Shown here piece by piece: positions 42,213 through 51,439 of a DNA stretch of 64,000 bases. Position 1 is the stretch's first letter; the number at the start of each line of letters is the position of its first letter. Under the pieces are notes generated by a model, which saw only the letters and a list, made by a program, of their open reading frames with translations, was not told where the DNA came from and ran no database searches. The translations under genes and the position numbers were made by a program. The stretch spans positions 3,658,001-3,722,000 of the forward strand of contig NZ_CP091285.1 in the NCBI RefSeq assembly GCF_021650975.2, written 5' to 3'. The stretch comes from Flavobacterium jumunjinense. Its GTDB lineage: Bacteria; Bacteroidota; Bacteroidia; Flavobacteriales; Flavobacteriaceae.

Positions 42213-43349
42213 TTACCAAGGACCATTTCTTGTAATATTAACAAATGAATTTCCATCGAAACGATAGGCTCCTTTAAAACCAACAAACCATAATCGTTGT
42301 TGTTGATCTTCATAGATTTGAAATGTTCCAGGACTAGAATCTCCAATTTCAATAGTATGTTTTGTAAGTTCTTTACCATTATAGCTATATAAATTTCGTT
42401 TGTCTGCATTGAACCAAATGATTCCTTTACTATCTTCTATAACACTACCAATACTAATGTCTTTGTCAAAAAGACTTATTTCAATTGGAGTATATTTAGT
42501 ACCATTATAGTAGCAAAGTCCGTTGTGTGCAGTTGCAAACCAAATGTTCCCTTTTAAATCTTCTACTGTTTGATTTACATAATCATTGCAAAGTCCGTCT
42601 TTTTCTGAAATACCTATTATAGTATTGCCATTATATATATATGCTCCTCCATTGGTACTAAACCAAAGTTGTCCTTGACTATCTTCCATAATATTATGTA
42701 CAATTTTATCGCTTGTAACTCCTCTAGTTGGATCTGGTTTGGCTTTTGGCAGTGCTAATACTGAAAATTTTTCACCATCAAATGAACATGCACCTTGAAG
42801 TGTACCTATCCAAACAGTTCCATTTCGATCGGTTGTAATACTCCAAACATCATTACTAATTAAACCATCATTTTCGGTATAATTGATGAAATAGGTGCCA
42901 TCATATTTCGTTATTCCATCAGAATGACCTATCCATAAATTACCAGTTTTGTCTTCTGCTATGGCTTTTATTGTGATGCTTTTTCCATTTAAATTTTTAA
43001 TATCGAAATAGACTAGCGATTGACCATCATAACGGGAAAGTCCGTTTTGAGTTCCAAACCAAAAGTTTTTATTTTTATCTTGTAGCATTGTGCGCACAAC
43101 TCCGCTTATTTGATTTCCTTGGGATTCTTTTATATGTGGGTCGGTTTTAAACTCGGGAAGATTTTCAGCAGGGATACTAATACTATCTGCTAATATTTTA
43201 ATTTTTTCTTTGTTAGGGAATGCTTTTTTAGTAACTATATTCTCTTTTTTCTGACCATTACATGAGGTAAATACGATTAAAAAAAGAAGAAGTATTATAT
43301 GGATTCCTTTAAAGATTTGATTTCCTTTTTTAATGAATTTACTTTTCAT
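42213..43349 (-). CDS. Lipoprotein with two-component regulator propeller repeats
   Basis: 378 residues. Lipobox ...LLFLIVFTSC (Cys30) then a six- or seven-bladed beta-propeller formed by repeats with the signature (F/I)W(F/I)G..(G).(S/C).(Y/F)DG: examples KNFWFGTQNGLSRYDG, GNLWIGHSDGITKYDG, GTVWIGTLQGACSFDG, GQLWFSTNGGAYIYNG. This is the Reg_prop repeat normally found in the periplasmic sensor of hybrid two-component systems, but here there is no membrane span, kinase or regulator domain. It may sense or bind a ligand as a stand-alone surface or periplasmic module. Confidence 0.82.
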   Translation of the reverse strand: MKSKFIKKGNQIFKGIHIILLLFLIVFTSCNGQKKENIVTKKAFPNKEKIKILADSISIPAENLPEFKTDPHIKESQGNQISGVVRTMLQDKNKNFWFGTQNGLSRYDGQSLVYFDIKNLNGKSITIKAIAEDKTGNLWIGHSDGITKYDGTYFINYTENDGLISNDVWSITTDRNGTVWIGTLQGACSFDGEKFSVLALPKAKPDPTRGVTSDKIVHNIMEDSQGQLWFSTNGGAYIYNGNTIIGISEKDGLCNDYVNQTVEDLKGNIWFATAHNGLCYYNGTKYTPIEISLFDKDISIGSVIEDSKGIIWFNADKRNLYSYNGKELTKHTIEIGDSSPGTFQIYEDQQQRLWFVGFKGAYRFDGNSFVNITRNGPW

Positions 43350-43464
43350 ATGTTTACTTTTTATTTTTTAGCGGTAACATAAGGTATTCCCTTTTTTAAT
43401 GATTGGTGACTGCATATGCAAACTGCTAGTTTATGAGGATTTCATGTTATTCTTTTTTAAGCTT

Positions 43465-45564
43465 TTAGCTAATATAATTCCAAATGGTTTGTTTTTTACT
43501 GATTTCTAAAAAAACTTCTCGTAATTTTTTATGCTCAGGTTTTTCCATTGGAGCATCGTCTTTTAAGAGTTTTACAGCATGATGTCGTGCCAATTGCAAA
43601 ATGTCTTTATCTTTCACAATATCTGCAATTTGAAGATTTAAAACACCACTTTGTTGTTTTCCCATAATGTCTCCTGGACCACGTAACTTTAAATCGACCT
43701 CAGAAATTTCGAATCCATCATTAGTTCGTACCATGGTTTCCATTCTAATTTTACTGTCTTCACTCAATTTAAAGCCTGTCATTAATACACAATAACTTTG
43801 TTCGGCTCCACGACCTACACGACCTCTTAACTGATGAAGTTGGGAGAGTCCAAAACGTTCGGCACTTTCTATAACCATTACAGAGGCATTGGGTACATTT
43901 ACGCCGACTTCTATAACTGTTGTGGCTACCATTATATTTGTTTTTCCAGCAGCAAAACGTTGCATTTCGGCTTCTTTTTCAGCAGGTTTCATTTGTCCGT
44001 GCACAATAGAAATGGAATAATGGGGTAGTGGAAAATCTCTTGAAATACTTTCGTAACCGTCCATTAAATCTTTATAATCCATTTTTTCGGATTCTTGAAT
44101 TAACGGATATACGATATAGATTTGTCTGCCCTTTGCAATTTCATCTTTAATGAATTTCCATACTTTTAAACGATTGCTATCATAACGGTGAACGGTTTGA
44201 ATGGGTTTTCTTCCTGCTGGTAATTCATCGATAACAGAAATATCTAAATCACCATATAAGCTCATTGCTAATGTTCTAGGAATAGGAGTAGCCGTCATAA
44301 CGAGTACGTGAGGAGGAATTAAATTTTTCTTCCATAATTTACTACGCTGCTCTACACCAAAACGATGTTGTTCATCTATAATTGCAAAGCCTAAATTTCT
44401 GAATTTAACCTTATCTTCTAATAAGGCATGTGTTCCAATTAGGATGTCTAATTCTCCATTTTCTAATGCTTCATGAATTTTTCTTCTAGCTGCAATTTTG
44501 GTTGAACCAGTGAGTAGTTCTATCTTAATATCCAGTTCTTTAGCTAATTCTGAAATACCATTAAAATGTTGTGTTGCTAAAATTTCTGTAGGTGCCATTA
44601 AGCAACTTTGAAAGTTATTATCTTTTGCTATCAACATGCAAAGTAATGCAACAATTGTTTTACCAGAACCAACATCACCTTGAAGTAATCGATTCATTTG
44701 TGCATTACTTCCTAAGTCATTTCGAATCTCTTTAATTACTCTTTTTTGAGCATTGGTTAATTGAAAAGGAAGATGATTGTTATAAAAATTAGTAAAATTA
44801 TCTCCAATAATTTCAAAAGGGTGTCCTTTAATTTTATGTTTACGAATTAGGTTTTTTGTAATTAATTGTAATTGTATAAAAAACAATTCTTCAAATTTTA
44901 ATCGGAATTGTGCTTTCGAAAGTAAGTCCTGGTTTTTAGGAAAATGAATATTTAATAAGGCTTCTTTTTTAGAAATTAGCTTTAATTCTTCAATTAAGTA
45001 GGTTGGTAGTGTTTCAGAAAATAAAGTATGCGTTTCTAAAAAAAGTTGTTGCATCAACTTGTTTACTACTCTGTTTGAAATGCCTTTATTTGCTAATTTT
45101 TCTGTACTAGGGTAGACCGGTTGCATGGCAGAACGAAGACTGGCTTTGTGTTCTGCTAATAATTCCATATCAGGATGTGCCATATTGAATGTACTTCCAA
45201 ACTGACTTACTTTTCCAAATATTACATATACTTCATTGATTTTTAATCCTTCACGAATCCATTTGTGTCCTTGAAACCATACTAGTTCCATTTCTCCTGT
45301 GTCGTCTATAAAAGTAGCCACTAAACGTTTGCCTCGCTTTTGTTCTACCGTTTTGATATTTATGATTTTACCAATTATCTGTACTTCAGAATTGTTATTT
45401 TGAAGCTGATTTATCTTAAAATAGCGGGTTCTATCAATATATCGATTAGGAAATAGGTTTAATAAATCACCATATTTATGAATAGCCAATTCTTTACGTA
45501 GCAGTTCTCCTCTGTTAGGGCCAACTCCTTTAAGATATTCAATAGGTGTTTCGAGTAGATTCAT
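43465..45564 (-). CDS. recG: ATP-dependent DNA helicase RecG
   Basis: 699 residues. Branch-migration helicase that reverses stalled forks and processes Holliday junctions. N-terminal wedge/OB domain (LETPIEYLKGVGPNRGELL, then VQIIGKIINIKTVEQKRGKR), helicase motif I LLQGDVGSGKTIVALL, motif II AIIDEQHRFGVEQRSKL, motif III MTATPIPRTLAM, and C-terminal motifs IV-VI ending HQLRGRVGRGAEQSYCVLM. Full length and all motifs intact. The 100-base flanks contain no partner gene. A TATCTTCG box lies about 15 bases before the start. Confidence 0.97.
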   Translation of the reverse strand: MNLLETPIEYLKGVGPNRGELLRKELAIHKYGDLLNLFPNRYIDRTRYFKINQLQNNNSEVQIIGKIINIKTVEQKRGKRLVATFIDDTGEMELVWFQGHKWIREGLKINEVYVIFGKVSQFGSTFNMAHPDMELLAEHKASLRSAMQPVYPSTEKLANKGISNRVVNKLMQQLFLETHTLFSETLPTYLIEELKLISKKEALLNIHFPKNQDLLSKAQFRLKFEELFFIQLQLITKNLIRKHKIKGHPFEIIGDNFTNFYNNHLPFQLTNAQKRVIKEIRNDLGSNAQMNRLLQGDVGSGKTIVALLCMLIAKDNNFQSCLMAPTEILATQHFNGISELAKELDIKIELLTGSTKIAARRKIHEALENGELDILIGTHALLEDKVKFRNLGFAIIDEQHRFGVEQRSKLWKKNLIPPHVLVMTATPIPRTLAMSLYGDLDISVIDELPAGRKPIQTVHRYDSNRLKVWKFIKDEIAKGRQIYIVYPLIQESEKMDYKDLMDGYESISRDFPLPHYSISIVHGQMKPAEKEAEMQRFAAGKTNIMVATTVIEVGVNVPNASVMVIESAERFGLSQLHQLRGRVGRGAEQSYCVLMTGFKLSEDSKIRMETMVRTNDGFEISEVDLKLRGPGDIMGKQQSGVLNLQIADIVKDKDILQLARHHAVKLLKDDAPMEKPEHKKLREVFLEISKKQTIWNYIS

Positions 45565-45732
45565 GTGTAAATTTTCAACTTAGCGAAGATACTGTTTAAT
45601 TTAAAAAATTAAAAATAGTAATACAATCAAAACAGGTAAAACTACTCGTTTTTAAGACAAATAGGTTTGCTAATTTTATCCTAGCTATAACAGATTAATA
45701 ATTAAGGTATTAATAATCAAATTGATAATAGA

Positions 45733-46182
45733 ATGAATCGCAAAAAAAATACTTGTAATTGTAATTCGGAAAATTGTTCGAATAAAAAAGAAAGTACACT
45801 GATTTTGAAAAAAACGGGACGAACTATTCCTTCGATTATTTTAAGCATTATTGTTGCTTTTTTTCCTAAATGTCCTATTTGTTGGGCTGTTTATATGAGT
45901 ATGTTGGGGAGTTTCGGTATTGCAGAGATTCCTTATATGCGTTGGCTTTTACCTGTTTTTTTAGCTTTTTTAGCTTTCCATTTATGGTTATTATATAAAA
46001 AAGTACCTCAAAAGGGTTATGGTCCTTTTCTGCTTAGTATTTTAGGTTTTTCTATTATGTTGTTAGCTAAATTTATATTTATTACACAAGAATGGCTAGC
46101 GATATTTGGAATGGGTTTTATTTTATTTGGTTCGCTTTGGAACAGTTTTTCAATGCCAAAAACAAAATTAATTATTAATTGA
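45733..46182 (+). CDS. MerC-like membrane protein with Cys-rich N-terminus
   Basis: 149 residues, four hydrophobic spans. The first 20 residues have CNCNSENC-type thiols (C8, C10, C15) in a lysine/asparagine context, and the first membrane span carries FPKCPICW (C47, C50), the vicinal-cysteine pair typical of MerC/MerT-type mercury or metal transporters. Size and topology also fit MerC. No mer operon neighbour is present, so the role (metal uptake or redox) is open. It is on the opposite strand to its neighbours and forms a single unit. Confidence 0.65.
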   Translation: MNRKKNTCNCNSENCSNKKESTLILKKTGRTIPSIILSIIVAFFPKCPICWAVYMSMLGSFGIAEIPYMRWLLPVFLAFLAFHLWLLYKKVPQKGYGPFLLSILGFSIMLLAKFIFITQEWLAIFGMGFILFGSLWNSFSMPKTKLIIN

Positions 46183-46185
46183 TCG

Positions 46186-46887
46186 TTATTTCATTGACTT
46201 TTTTAAATCGGTAATCAGTTGAATAGATGTTTCGGTATTCATCAATTCTAATTGTTTAATAATGAGTTCTTTTTCCTCATTAGAAATTTCAGGTTCAGGT
46301 TTCAAAAACTGTTTTTCGTTGGCTTCTTTAAAAAACAAGGCATCTGTCCATTCATTTCGAATACCATCTATAACTAAGTGAATTCTATCAACATCTCCTT
46401 TGTTAGCAACAGAATGTGTGAAATTGGCATTAATATACCAACATTCACCTTCATTCATTAATAATCTTTCGTTATCTAAAATGAATTCTACACTTTCATT
46501 TGTAATTACAGGTACATGAATTCTAAAATTCCCATCTTCATAGCCTAAACAATTGTCTGTATGTGGTTTTATGACAGCTCCAGCAGCTAATCGAAGTAGC
46601 CTTACTGTAGTTTTTTCAAACTCAAAACTGTCTATTATTTCTTTAAAATAATGACAATTATCGATTGCATCAGTATATTCAATGGATTCTTTACCCATTG
46701 GAAAGGCATTAATATTCTCTGATTTACCACCTTGCGATACTAATGCAATAGACGACCATTTTCCAGTATAGTCGTTAGTATTATAGTGGTTAATCCAATT
46801 CTTGTTTAAAATGATATGTACGTCTTTTTGAAGTTTTTGAATATCAAATAGTAGTGGGAATTTTATGTGTTTGATTAAATCACTCAT
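46186..46887 (-). CDS. Aspartyl/asparaginyl beta-hydroxylase domain protein
   Basis: 233 residues, cytoplasmic. The 2-oxoglutarate/Fe(II) cupin motif is complete: HTD (H109, D111), FRIHVPV around R122/H124, and ANFTHSVANKGDVDRIHLVIDG with H158 and R168/H170. Such enzymes hydroxylate Asp/Asn or Arg residues or small molecules (PF05118 family, related to AspH). Substrate is unknown. It ends 3 bases from the convergent MerC-like gene and starts 30 bases after the Dph6-like gene on its strand. Confidence 0.85.
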   Translation of the reverse strand: MSDLIKHIKFPLLFDIQKLQKDVHIILNKNWINHYNTNDYTGKWSSIALVSQGGKSENINAFPMGKESIEYTDAIDNCHYFKEIIDSFEFEKTTVRLLRLAAGAVIKPHTDNCLGYEDGNFRIHVPVITNESVEFILDNERLLMNEGECWYINANFTHSVANKGDVDRIHLVIDGIRNEWTDALFFKEANEKQFLKPEPEISNEEKELIIKQLELMNTETSIQLITDLKKSMK

Positions 46888-46917
46888 ATCAATTTACTTT
46901 TTAGAAAAATAATAATT

Positions 46918-47640
46918 TTATACTAAATCGCAATACCAAAAACCATAATTGAAAGCAGTATCATCGGTATCGCAAGCTGTATTTGTTGTTGCCGTTTTTG
47001 GTTTTTCATATTTTTTATAAACAATTTCTCCTATTTCAAAATCGATTTGTTTTGAGAAATTTGGGCCATCGAAGGTAAAGGTATGAAATTCTCCATTTTC
47101 TCCACAAACATCTACGTTATCGGGCAATTCTTTAATAAAGTCTTCATCAATTACTCTTCCAACAAATTCTTTTCCTAAATATTTTTCATTAACACAAACT
47201 ACAATGGTTTTAAAACCTAATGATAAAAATTCTTCTATTATTTCTTTTGTGTCTCTTTTCCATAAAGGAAAAACTCCTTCAAAATTTGCAAGTGCTAATT
47301 TATCTTCTCTATATTTTCTAAGATCTTCAAGAAAAATATCTCCAAAAATTGAATATTTCACCTCTTTTTCTTTAAATTCTAGAAGTGTTTTCTTCATTAA
47401 ATCATCATAAATCTCCATGGTTGGCATTTCTGGAACAATCATTTTTGTTAATGGTAATCCAATGCTTTGGGCTTGCTGTTCTAGAAGTTCAACACGAATA
47501 CCATGCATTGAAATGCGCTGAAATTGTTGATTAACACTGGTTAAAAGTGTTATGATTTCATATTCCTTTTCTTGTTGTATTTTATAGAGTGCTAAAGCAG
47601 AATCTTTACCGCTGCTCCAGTTGAATATTGCTTTTTTCAT
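46918..47640 (-). CDS. Dph6-related ATP pyrophosphatase
   Basis: 240 residues. N-type ATP-pyrophosphatase loop FNWSSGKDSALAL (residues 6-18), followed by LLTSVNQQFQRISMHGIRVELLEQQA and DIFLEDLRKYREDKLALANFEGVFPLW, the signature of the diphthine--ammonia ligase family, and GEFHTFTFDGPNF. Bacteria have no diphthamide, so the substrate is unknown; it probably adenylates an acid for amidation. Stands upstream of the hydroxylase gene on the same strand, 30 bases apart, so a common transcript is likely. Confidence 0.88.
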   Translation of the reverse strand: MKKAIFNWSSGKDSALALYKIQQEKEYEIITLLTSVNQQFQRISMHGIRVELLEQQAQSIGLPLTKMIVPEMPTMEIYDDLMKKTLLEFKEKEVKYSIFGDIFLEDLRKYREDKLALANFEGVFPLWKRDTKEIIEEFLSLGFKTIVVCVNEKYLGKEFVGRVIDEDFIKELPDNVDVCGENGEFHTFTFDGPNFSKQIDFEIGEIVYKKYEKPKTATTNTACDTDDTAFNYGFWYCDLV

Positions 47641-47875
47641 TTTTTTTGAATGTTTTAAAGTGTAAACTTACAAAATTTAGTCTTTTTATAGTTTAAATTT
47701 AAACAACACTAAAAAAATAACTAAAAATAGATCTGAAATTTTTATATTTCTGCATGTGTACTTTATAATAAATTTTAGTTAATTATTTTGAATTGTTTTT
47801 AAAAATTTACGATGAATGAGGAAACATTTTTCTATTTTTATAAAATTATTTATTAAATTAATAATTTAAACAAAC

Positions 47876-49240
47876 ATGAAAAAAATATCTTATTACTTTT
47901 TATCATCCTTAATTCTTTATTGTGTATTATTTAATGTTTCGTGTACATCGGATAATTCTCCATCTGAATCTGAATCAGTTGCACCATTATCACCAACGCC
48001 AACCTCGTTAAATTTTCAAGAGATAATGTTAAACACTTTTTCTGTTGCTAATTTTTTTAAATTTTCTTCTACTGGGATTACTAATGATATAATTATAAAT
48101 TCACCCTCTGCATTTTTAATTTCCTCGGATAATAGTACCTATACAAACTCTATAACTCTTTCTAATACAGCAAATCAAAATATAACAATATATGTGAAAT
48201 TTGCTCCTACTGAATTAGGTTCTGTAGATGAATTAATAACAATTAATTCATTGAATCGCCCTCAAAAAACAGTTCAAGTAAAAGGTATTGGAATTCCAAG
48301 AGTATATAATTATCAAACATTTTTAAATGCAAGATCTGCTTTTGGAGCCGGATTAAACCAAACGAATACAGAAACTTTTGTAATGCATAATGATGTTACT
48401 AATATTGAAAAAATTTATGCCTATATAAAATTAAAATGTCCTACAGGAGGTTGTAATGCATGGGATGTTTTTGCAAATATTAAAGTTAAAGATCCTCAAA
48501 CAAACGATTGGTATGAAATAGCAAGATATATTACACCTTATGGAAAAAATAATGAGCAAGTTAGTAGAGGGTTCAAAGTTGATGTAACCGATTTTAAATC
48601 TCTTTTAACCGGTTCAGTTGAACTTAAATCTTTTGTTGAAGTTTGGGGTAATGACGGCTGGTTGGTTTCAGTTGACTTCGATTATATTGAAGGAACTCCA
48701 GATTATAAATATTATGCAGTTTCAAGCGTGGTTCAATATAATCAAAACTCTTTGGAGGGTGTTGTTTATGGTGAAGATGCTTCTGCTTTTGATTTAACAA
48801 AAACGGTGCAAATACCTTCTAATTCACAAGCTACAAGTTTAAGGACAGTTATAACTGGTTGGGGACATGCAACTCCTAATGATCCAGATGGCAGGCCATG
48901 TGCAGAATGGTGCTATAGAACTCATAAGGTAAAAATAAACAGTGCAGATACATTTTCACATTATCTAGGCCCGATAGGTTGTAATAGTAACCCTGTTCAG
49001 CCACAAGGTGGAAATTGGAGTCCTGATAGAGCAGGTTGGTGTCCTGGAATGGGTGTTCCTGTAAGAACTGATAATCTAACAAATTCTTTTGCGGGTCAAA
49101 GTTTTGATTTTGAATATGAGTTTGAGCATTGGGTAAACGATTTACTTTCTACAAATTCAAATATTCATGCTTATTATGCAATATCTACTTTTGTAGTTGT
49201 AAAAAGTGATACACCAATTGTTAAACCAACGGTAAACTAA
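47876..49240 (+). CDS. Lipoprotein PNGase F (peptide-N4-(N-acetyl-beta-glucosaminyl)asparagine amidase F)
   Basis: 454 residues. It removes N-glycans from glycoproteins by cleaving the Asn-GlcNAc amide bond. Layout: lipobox ...LFNVSC (Cys23), an acidic Ser-rich linker, a beta-sandwich of about residues 45-138 that resembles the ASPM/choice-of-anchor type, and a PNGase F module from about 145 to the end. Compared with Elizabethkingia PNGase F, the key residues are kept: Asp60 as D197 in CNAWD, Glu118 as E255, Glu206 as E344 in CAEWC, and the disulfide pair C188/C193. Trp-rich and Gly-rich segments near 330-395 also match. The lipid anchor is unusual for a family usually secreted freely. Confidence 0.92.
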   Translation: MKKISYYFLSSLILYCVLFNVSCTSDNSPSESESVAPLSPTPTSLNFQEIMLNTFSVANFFKFSSTGITNDIIINSPSAFLISSDNSTYTNSITLSNTANQNITIYVKFAPTELGSVDELITINSLNRPQKTVQVKGIGIPRVYNYQTFLNARSAFGAGLNQTNTETFVMHNDVTNIEKIYAYIKLKCPTGGCNAWDVFANIKVKDPQTNDWYEIARYITPYGKNNEQVSRGFKVDVTDFKSLLTGSVELKSFVEVWGNDGWLVSVDFDYIEGTPDYKYYAVSSVVQYNQNSLEGVVYGEDASAFDLTKTVQIPSNSQATSLRTVITGWGHATPNDPDGRPCAEWCYRTHKVKINSADTFSHYLGPIGCNSNPVQPQGGNWSPDRAGWCPGMGVPVRTDNLTNSFAGQSFDFEYEFEHWVNDLLSTNSNIHAYYAISTFVVVKSDTPIVKPTVN

Positions 49241-49265
49241 AAAAAAAGCATTTTTTTAAGAGAAG

Positions 49266-49340
49266 CTGTCCAAAAAGTATAATTTTGTTATTTATTCTTA
49301 AATCGAAATAACAAATTTTATCCTTTTGGATAGTTTTTTT
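49266..49340 (+). terminator. Long-stem terminator after PNGase F gene
   Basis: CTGTCCAAAAAGTATAATTT (continuing GTTATTT to 49293) pairs imperfectly with AAATAACAAATTTTATCC (continuing to TAG at 49333); the stem is about 28 bp, followed by nine or more T. The arms end in GCTGTCC, a terminator style common in Bacteroidota. Confidence 0.85.
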
Positions 49341-49360
49341 TTATTTATATAAATTCTATT

Positions 49361-51439
49361 ATGAATCGTATTTTATTATTTTTATTTATTTCACTATCTG
49401 TTTATTCTCAACAAACAAAAAAGGTTGATTTTAAAGTTTGTAGGGCTATTGTCTCTCCAAACCATATTGATGAAACAATTACAGGAGAAGTAGTATATGA
49501 ATTTGAAGTAAAGTCAAAAATTGACACCATTCGAATTAATGCTATCGCTATGGTTTTCACAAACGTTTTATTAAATGGTAATGAAGTAGATTTTAAAAAT
49601 TCGGGAAAAGAATTGTTGCTCTTTGAAGGCTATAAGAAAGGAAAAAACATGGTTTCGTTTCGATATACAGCAAAACCGAAGCAAACTTTATATTTTAGTG
49701 GAGAAGGGGAAGATTTACAAATTTGGACTCAAGGACAAGGAAAAAACACCAGTTATTGGCTACCTAGTTTTGATGATGTGAATGAAAAAGTAATTTTTAA
49801 TTTATCAGCTAGCTTTAGAAATGATTTTGAAGTAATTCTGAATGGAAAATTTCTTGCTAAAAATTATAATTCTAAAGGAAACCTAATTCAATGGGATTAT
49901 TCTATGGAAAAACCAATGTCTTCTTATTTAGTTATGATGGCAATTGGGCGATTTATAAAACAAACAGAAATTACAAAACAAGGAACTGTTTTAGAATTTT
50001 ATTTAGACAGAAAAGATGCAGACAAGTTTGAATCGACCTATCGCTATTCTAAACGTATGTTTGAGTTTTTAGAAGACGAAATAGGAGTGAAGTATCCTTG
50101 GGGAGTTTACAAGCAAATTCCTGTGCGTGATTTCCTTTATGCAGGTATGGAAAATACAACCTCTACTATCTTTTCTCAGGATTTTGTAGTCGATTCTATA
50201 TCTTTTAACGATAAAAATTATGTGAATGTTAATGCACATGAATTAGCACATCAGTGGTTTGGAAATCTAATTACAGCGAAGGAGAGTAAACACCATTGGT
50301 TGCACGAAGGTTTTGCTACCTATTATGCATTATTGGCTGAAAAAGAAGTTTTTGGAGAGGACTATTTTTATAATGAATTGTATGAATCTGCACAAATTTT
50401 AGAACAAGCAAGTAAGCAGGATACGATTCCAATTTTAAGCCCTAAAGCAAGTTCATTAACCTTTTATAAAAAGGGTGCTTGGGCGCTTCATGCTTTGCGT
50501 AGTGATATTGGAACTATAAAATTTAAAAAAGCAATACAATGTTATTTGAATAAATATGAGTATGAAAACGTTGATACCGATGAATTTCTGAAAATTATAA
50601 GAAAAGCATCAAGATATGATATTAAAAAATTTAAGAAGAACTGGTTAGAAAGTTCTAAATTTAATTTCAATACAATTGAAAATTACCTCGTTATTAATCA
50701 ATCGGTTAATCAGCTTCTTGAATTCAATAGAACGAATAGACAGTTAAGTGAAGAAGAATTATTTGAAAAGTTAAAAAAAGGAATTTTATCCAATTTATAT
50801 TATAATGTAAAACAAGAGATTGTTTTTCAATCGCAAAATTTATCAGAAGAACATAAAATGGAAATTATTTTGTTGGCAATGGAAACCAACGATACAAAAG
50901 TGAGACAAACAGTAGCTGAAGTTTTAAAAGTAATTCCAATCAATTTTAAAGTTAAATTTGAGACTTTATTAAATGATAATTCATATATTACTAGAGAAAT
51001 AGCTTTGTTCCGATTATGGACTAATTTTAAAGAAGATAGGGAAAGTTTGATTGCCCTTTCTAAAGATTGGATTGGTACTAATTATAATTTAAAAATAGCC
51101 AACTTAACTCTTAAAATTGTTGGTTCTAATGATAATTTTGAACGAAAACAAAACGCAATTGCAGAATTAGAGATTTATACAAAATTGCCTTATGAATCTT
51201 CTGTTAGAGAAGCAGCTTTACAAACGTTTATAGAGTTAGGTATTATAACCGATAGTGTTTTAGAAGAATTAATAGAAGCTTCAATGCATCATAAATGGCA
51301 ATTTGTTAAGTTCGCAAAAGATAATATTAGAAAACTGATTTCTAACGATGATATTAGACAAAATTTTATACGATTACAATCAGAAACTTCTCAAAAAGTA
51401 ACTGAAAGAATTAATTATTTCCTAAAAGAAACCGAATAA
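49361..51439 (+). CDS. M1-family metallopeptidase (aminopeptidase)
   Basis: 692 residues, exported (signal peptide MNRILLFLFISLSVYSQQ). Zinc peptidase signatures are complete: HELAHQWF (H293, E294, H297) with E316 in HHWLHEGFATYYALLAEKE, plus the exopeptidase motif AGMEN (261-265), equivalent to GAMEN. The C-terminal half is an alpha-helical HEAT/ARM-like region. It trims amino acids from peptides, probably in the periplasm. Its stop codon overlaps the start of the patatin gene by one base (TAATG), showing translational coupling. Confidence 0.94.
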   Translation: MNRILLFLFISLSVYSQQTKKVDFKVCRAIVSPNHIDETITGEVVYEFEVKSKIDTIRINAIAMVFTNVLLNGNEVDFKNSGKELLLFEGYKKGKNMVSFRYTAKPKQTLYFSGEGEDLQIWTQGQGKNTSYWLPSFDDVNEKVIFNLSASFRNDFEVILNGKFLAKNYNSKGNLIQWDYSMEKPMSSYLVMMAIGRFIKQTEITKQGTVLEFYLDRKDADKFESTYRYSKRMFEFLEDEIGVKYPWGVYKQIPVRDFLYAGMENTTSTIFSQDFVVDSISFNDKNYVNVNAHELAHQWFGNLITAKESKHHWLHEGFATYYALLAEKEVFGEDYFYNELYESAQILEQASKQDTIPILSPKASSLTFYKKGAWALHALRSDIGTIKFKKAIQCYLNKYEYENVDTDEFLKIIRKASRYDIKKFKKNWLESSKFNFNTIENYLVINQSVNQLLEFNRTNRQLSEEELFEKLKKGILSNLYYNVKQEIVFQSQNLSEEHKMEIILLAMETNDTKVRQTVAEVLKVIPINFKVKFETLLNDNSYITREIALFRLWTNFKEDRESLIALSKDWIGTNYNLKIANLTLKIVGSNDNFERKQNAIAELEIYTKLPYESSVREAALQTFIELGIITDSVLEELIEASMHHKWQFVKFAKDNIRKLISNDDIRQNFIRLQSETSQKVTERINYFLKETE

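Noticed and set aside
42197-42409. 70-residue ORF in another frame
   Set aside because: Shadow of the propeller lipoprotein gene, with no independent start signal.
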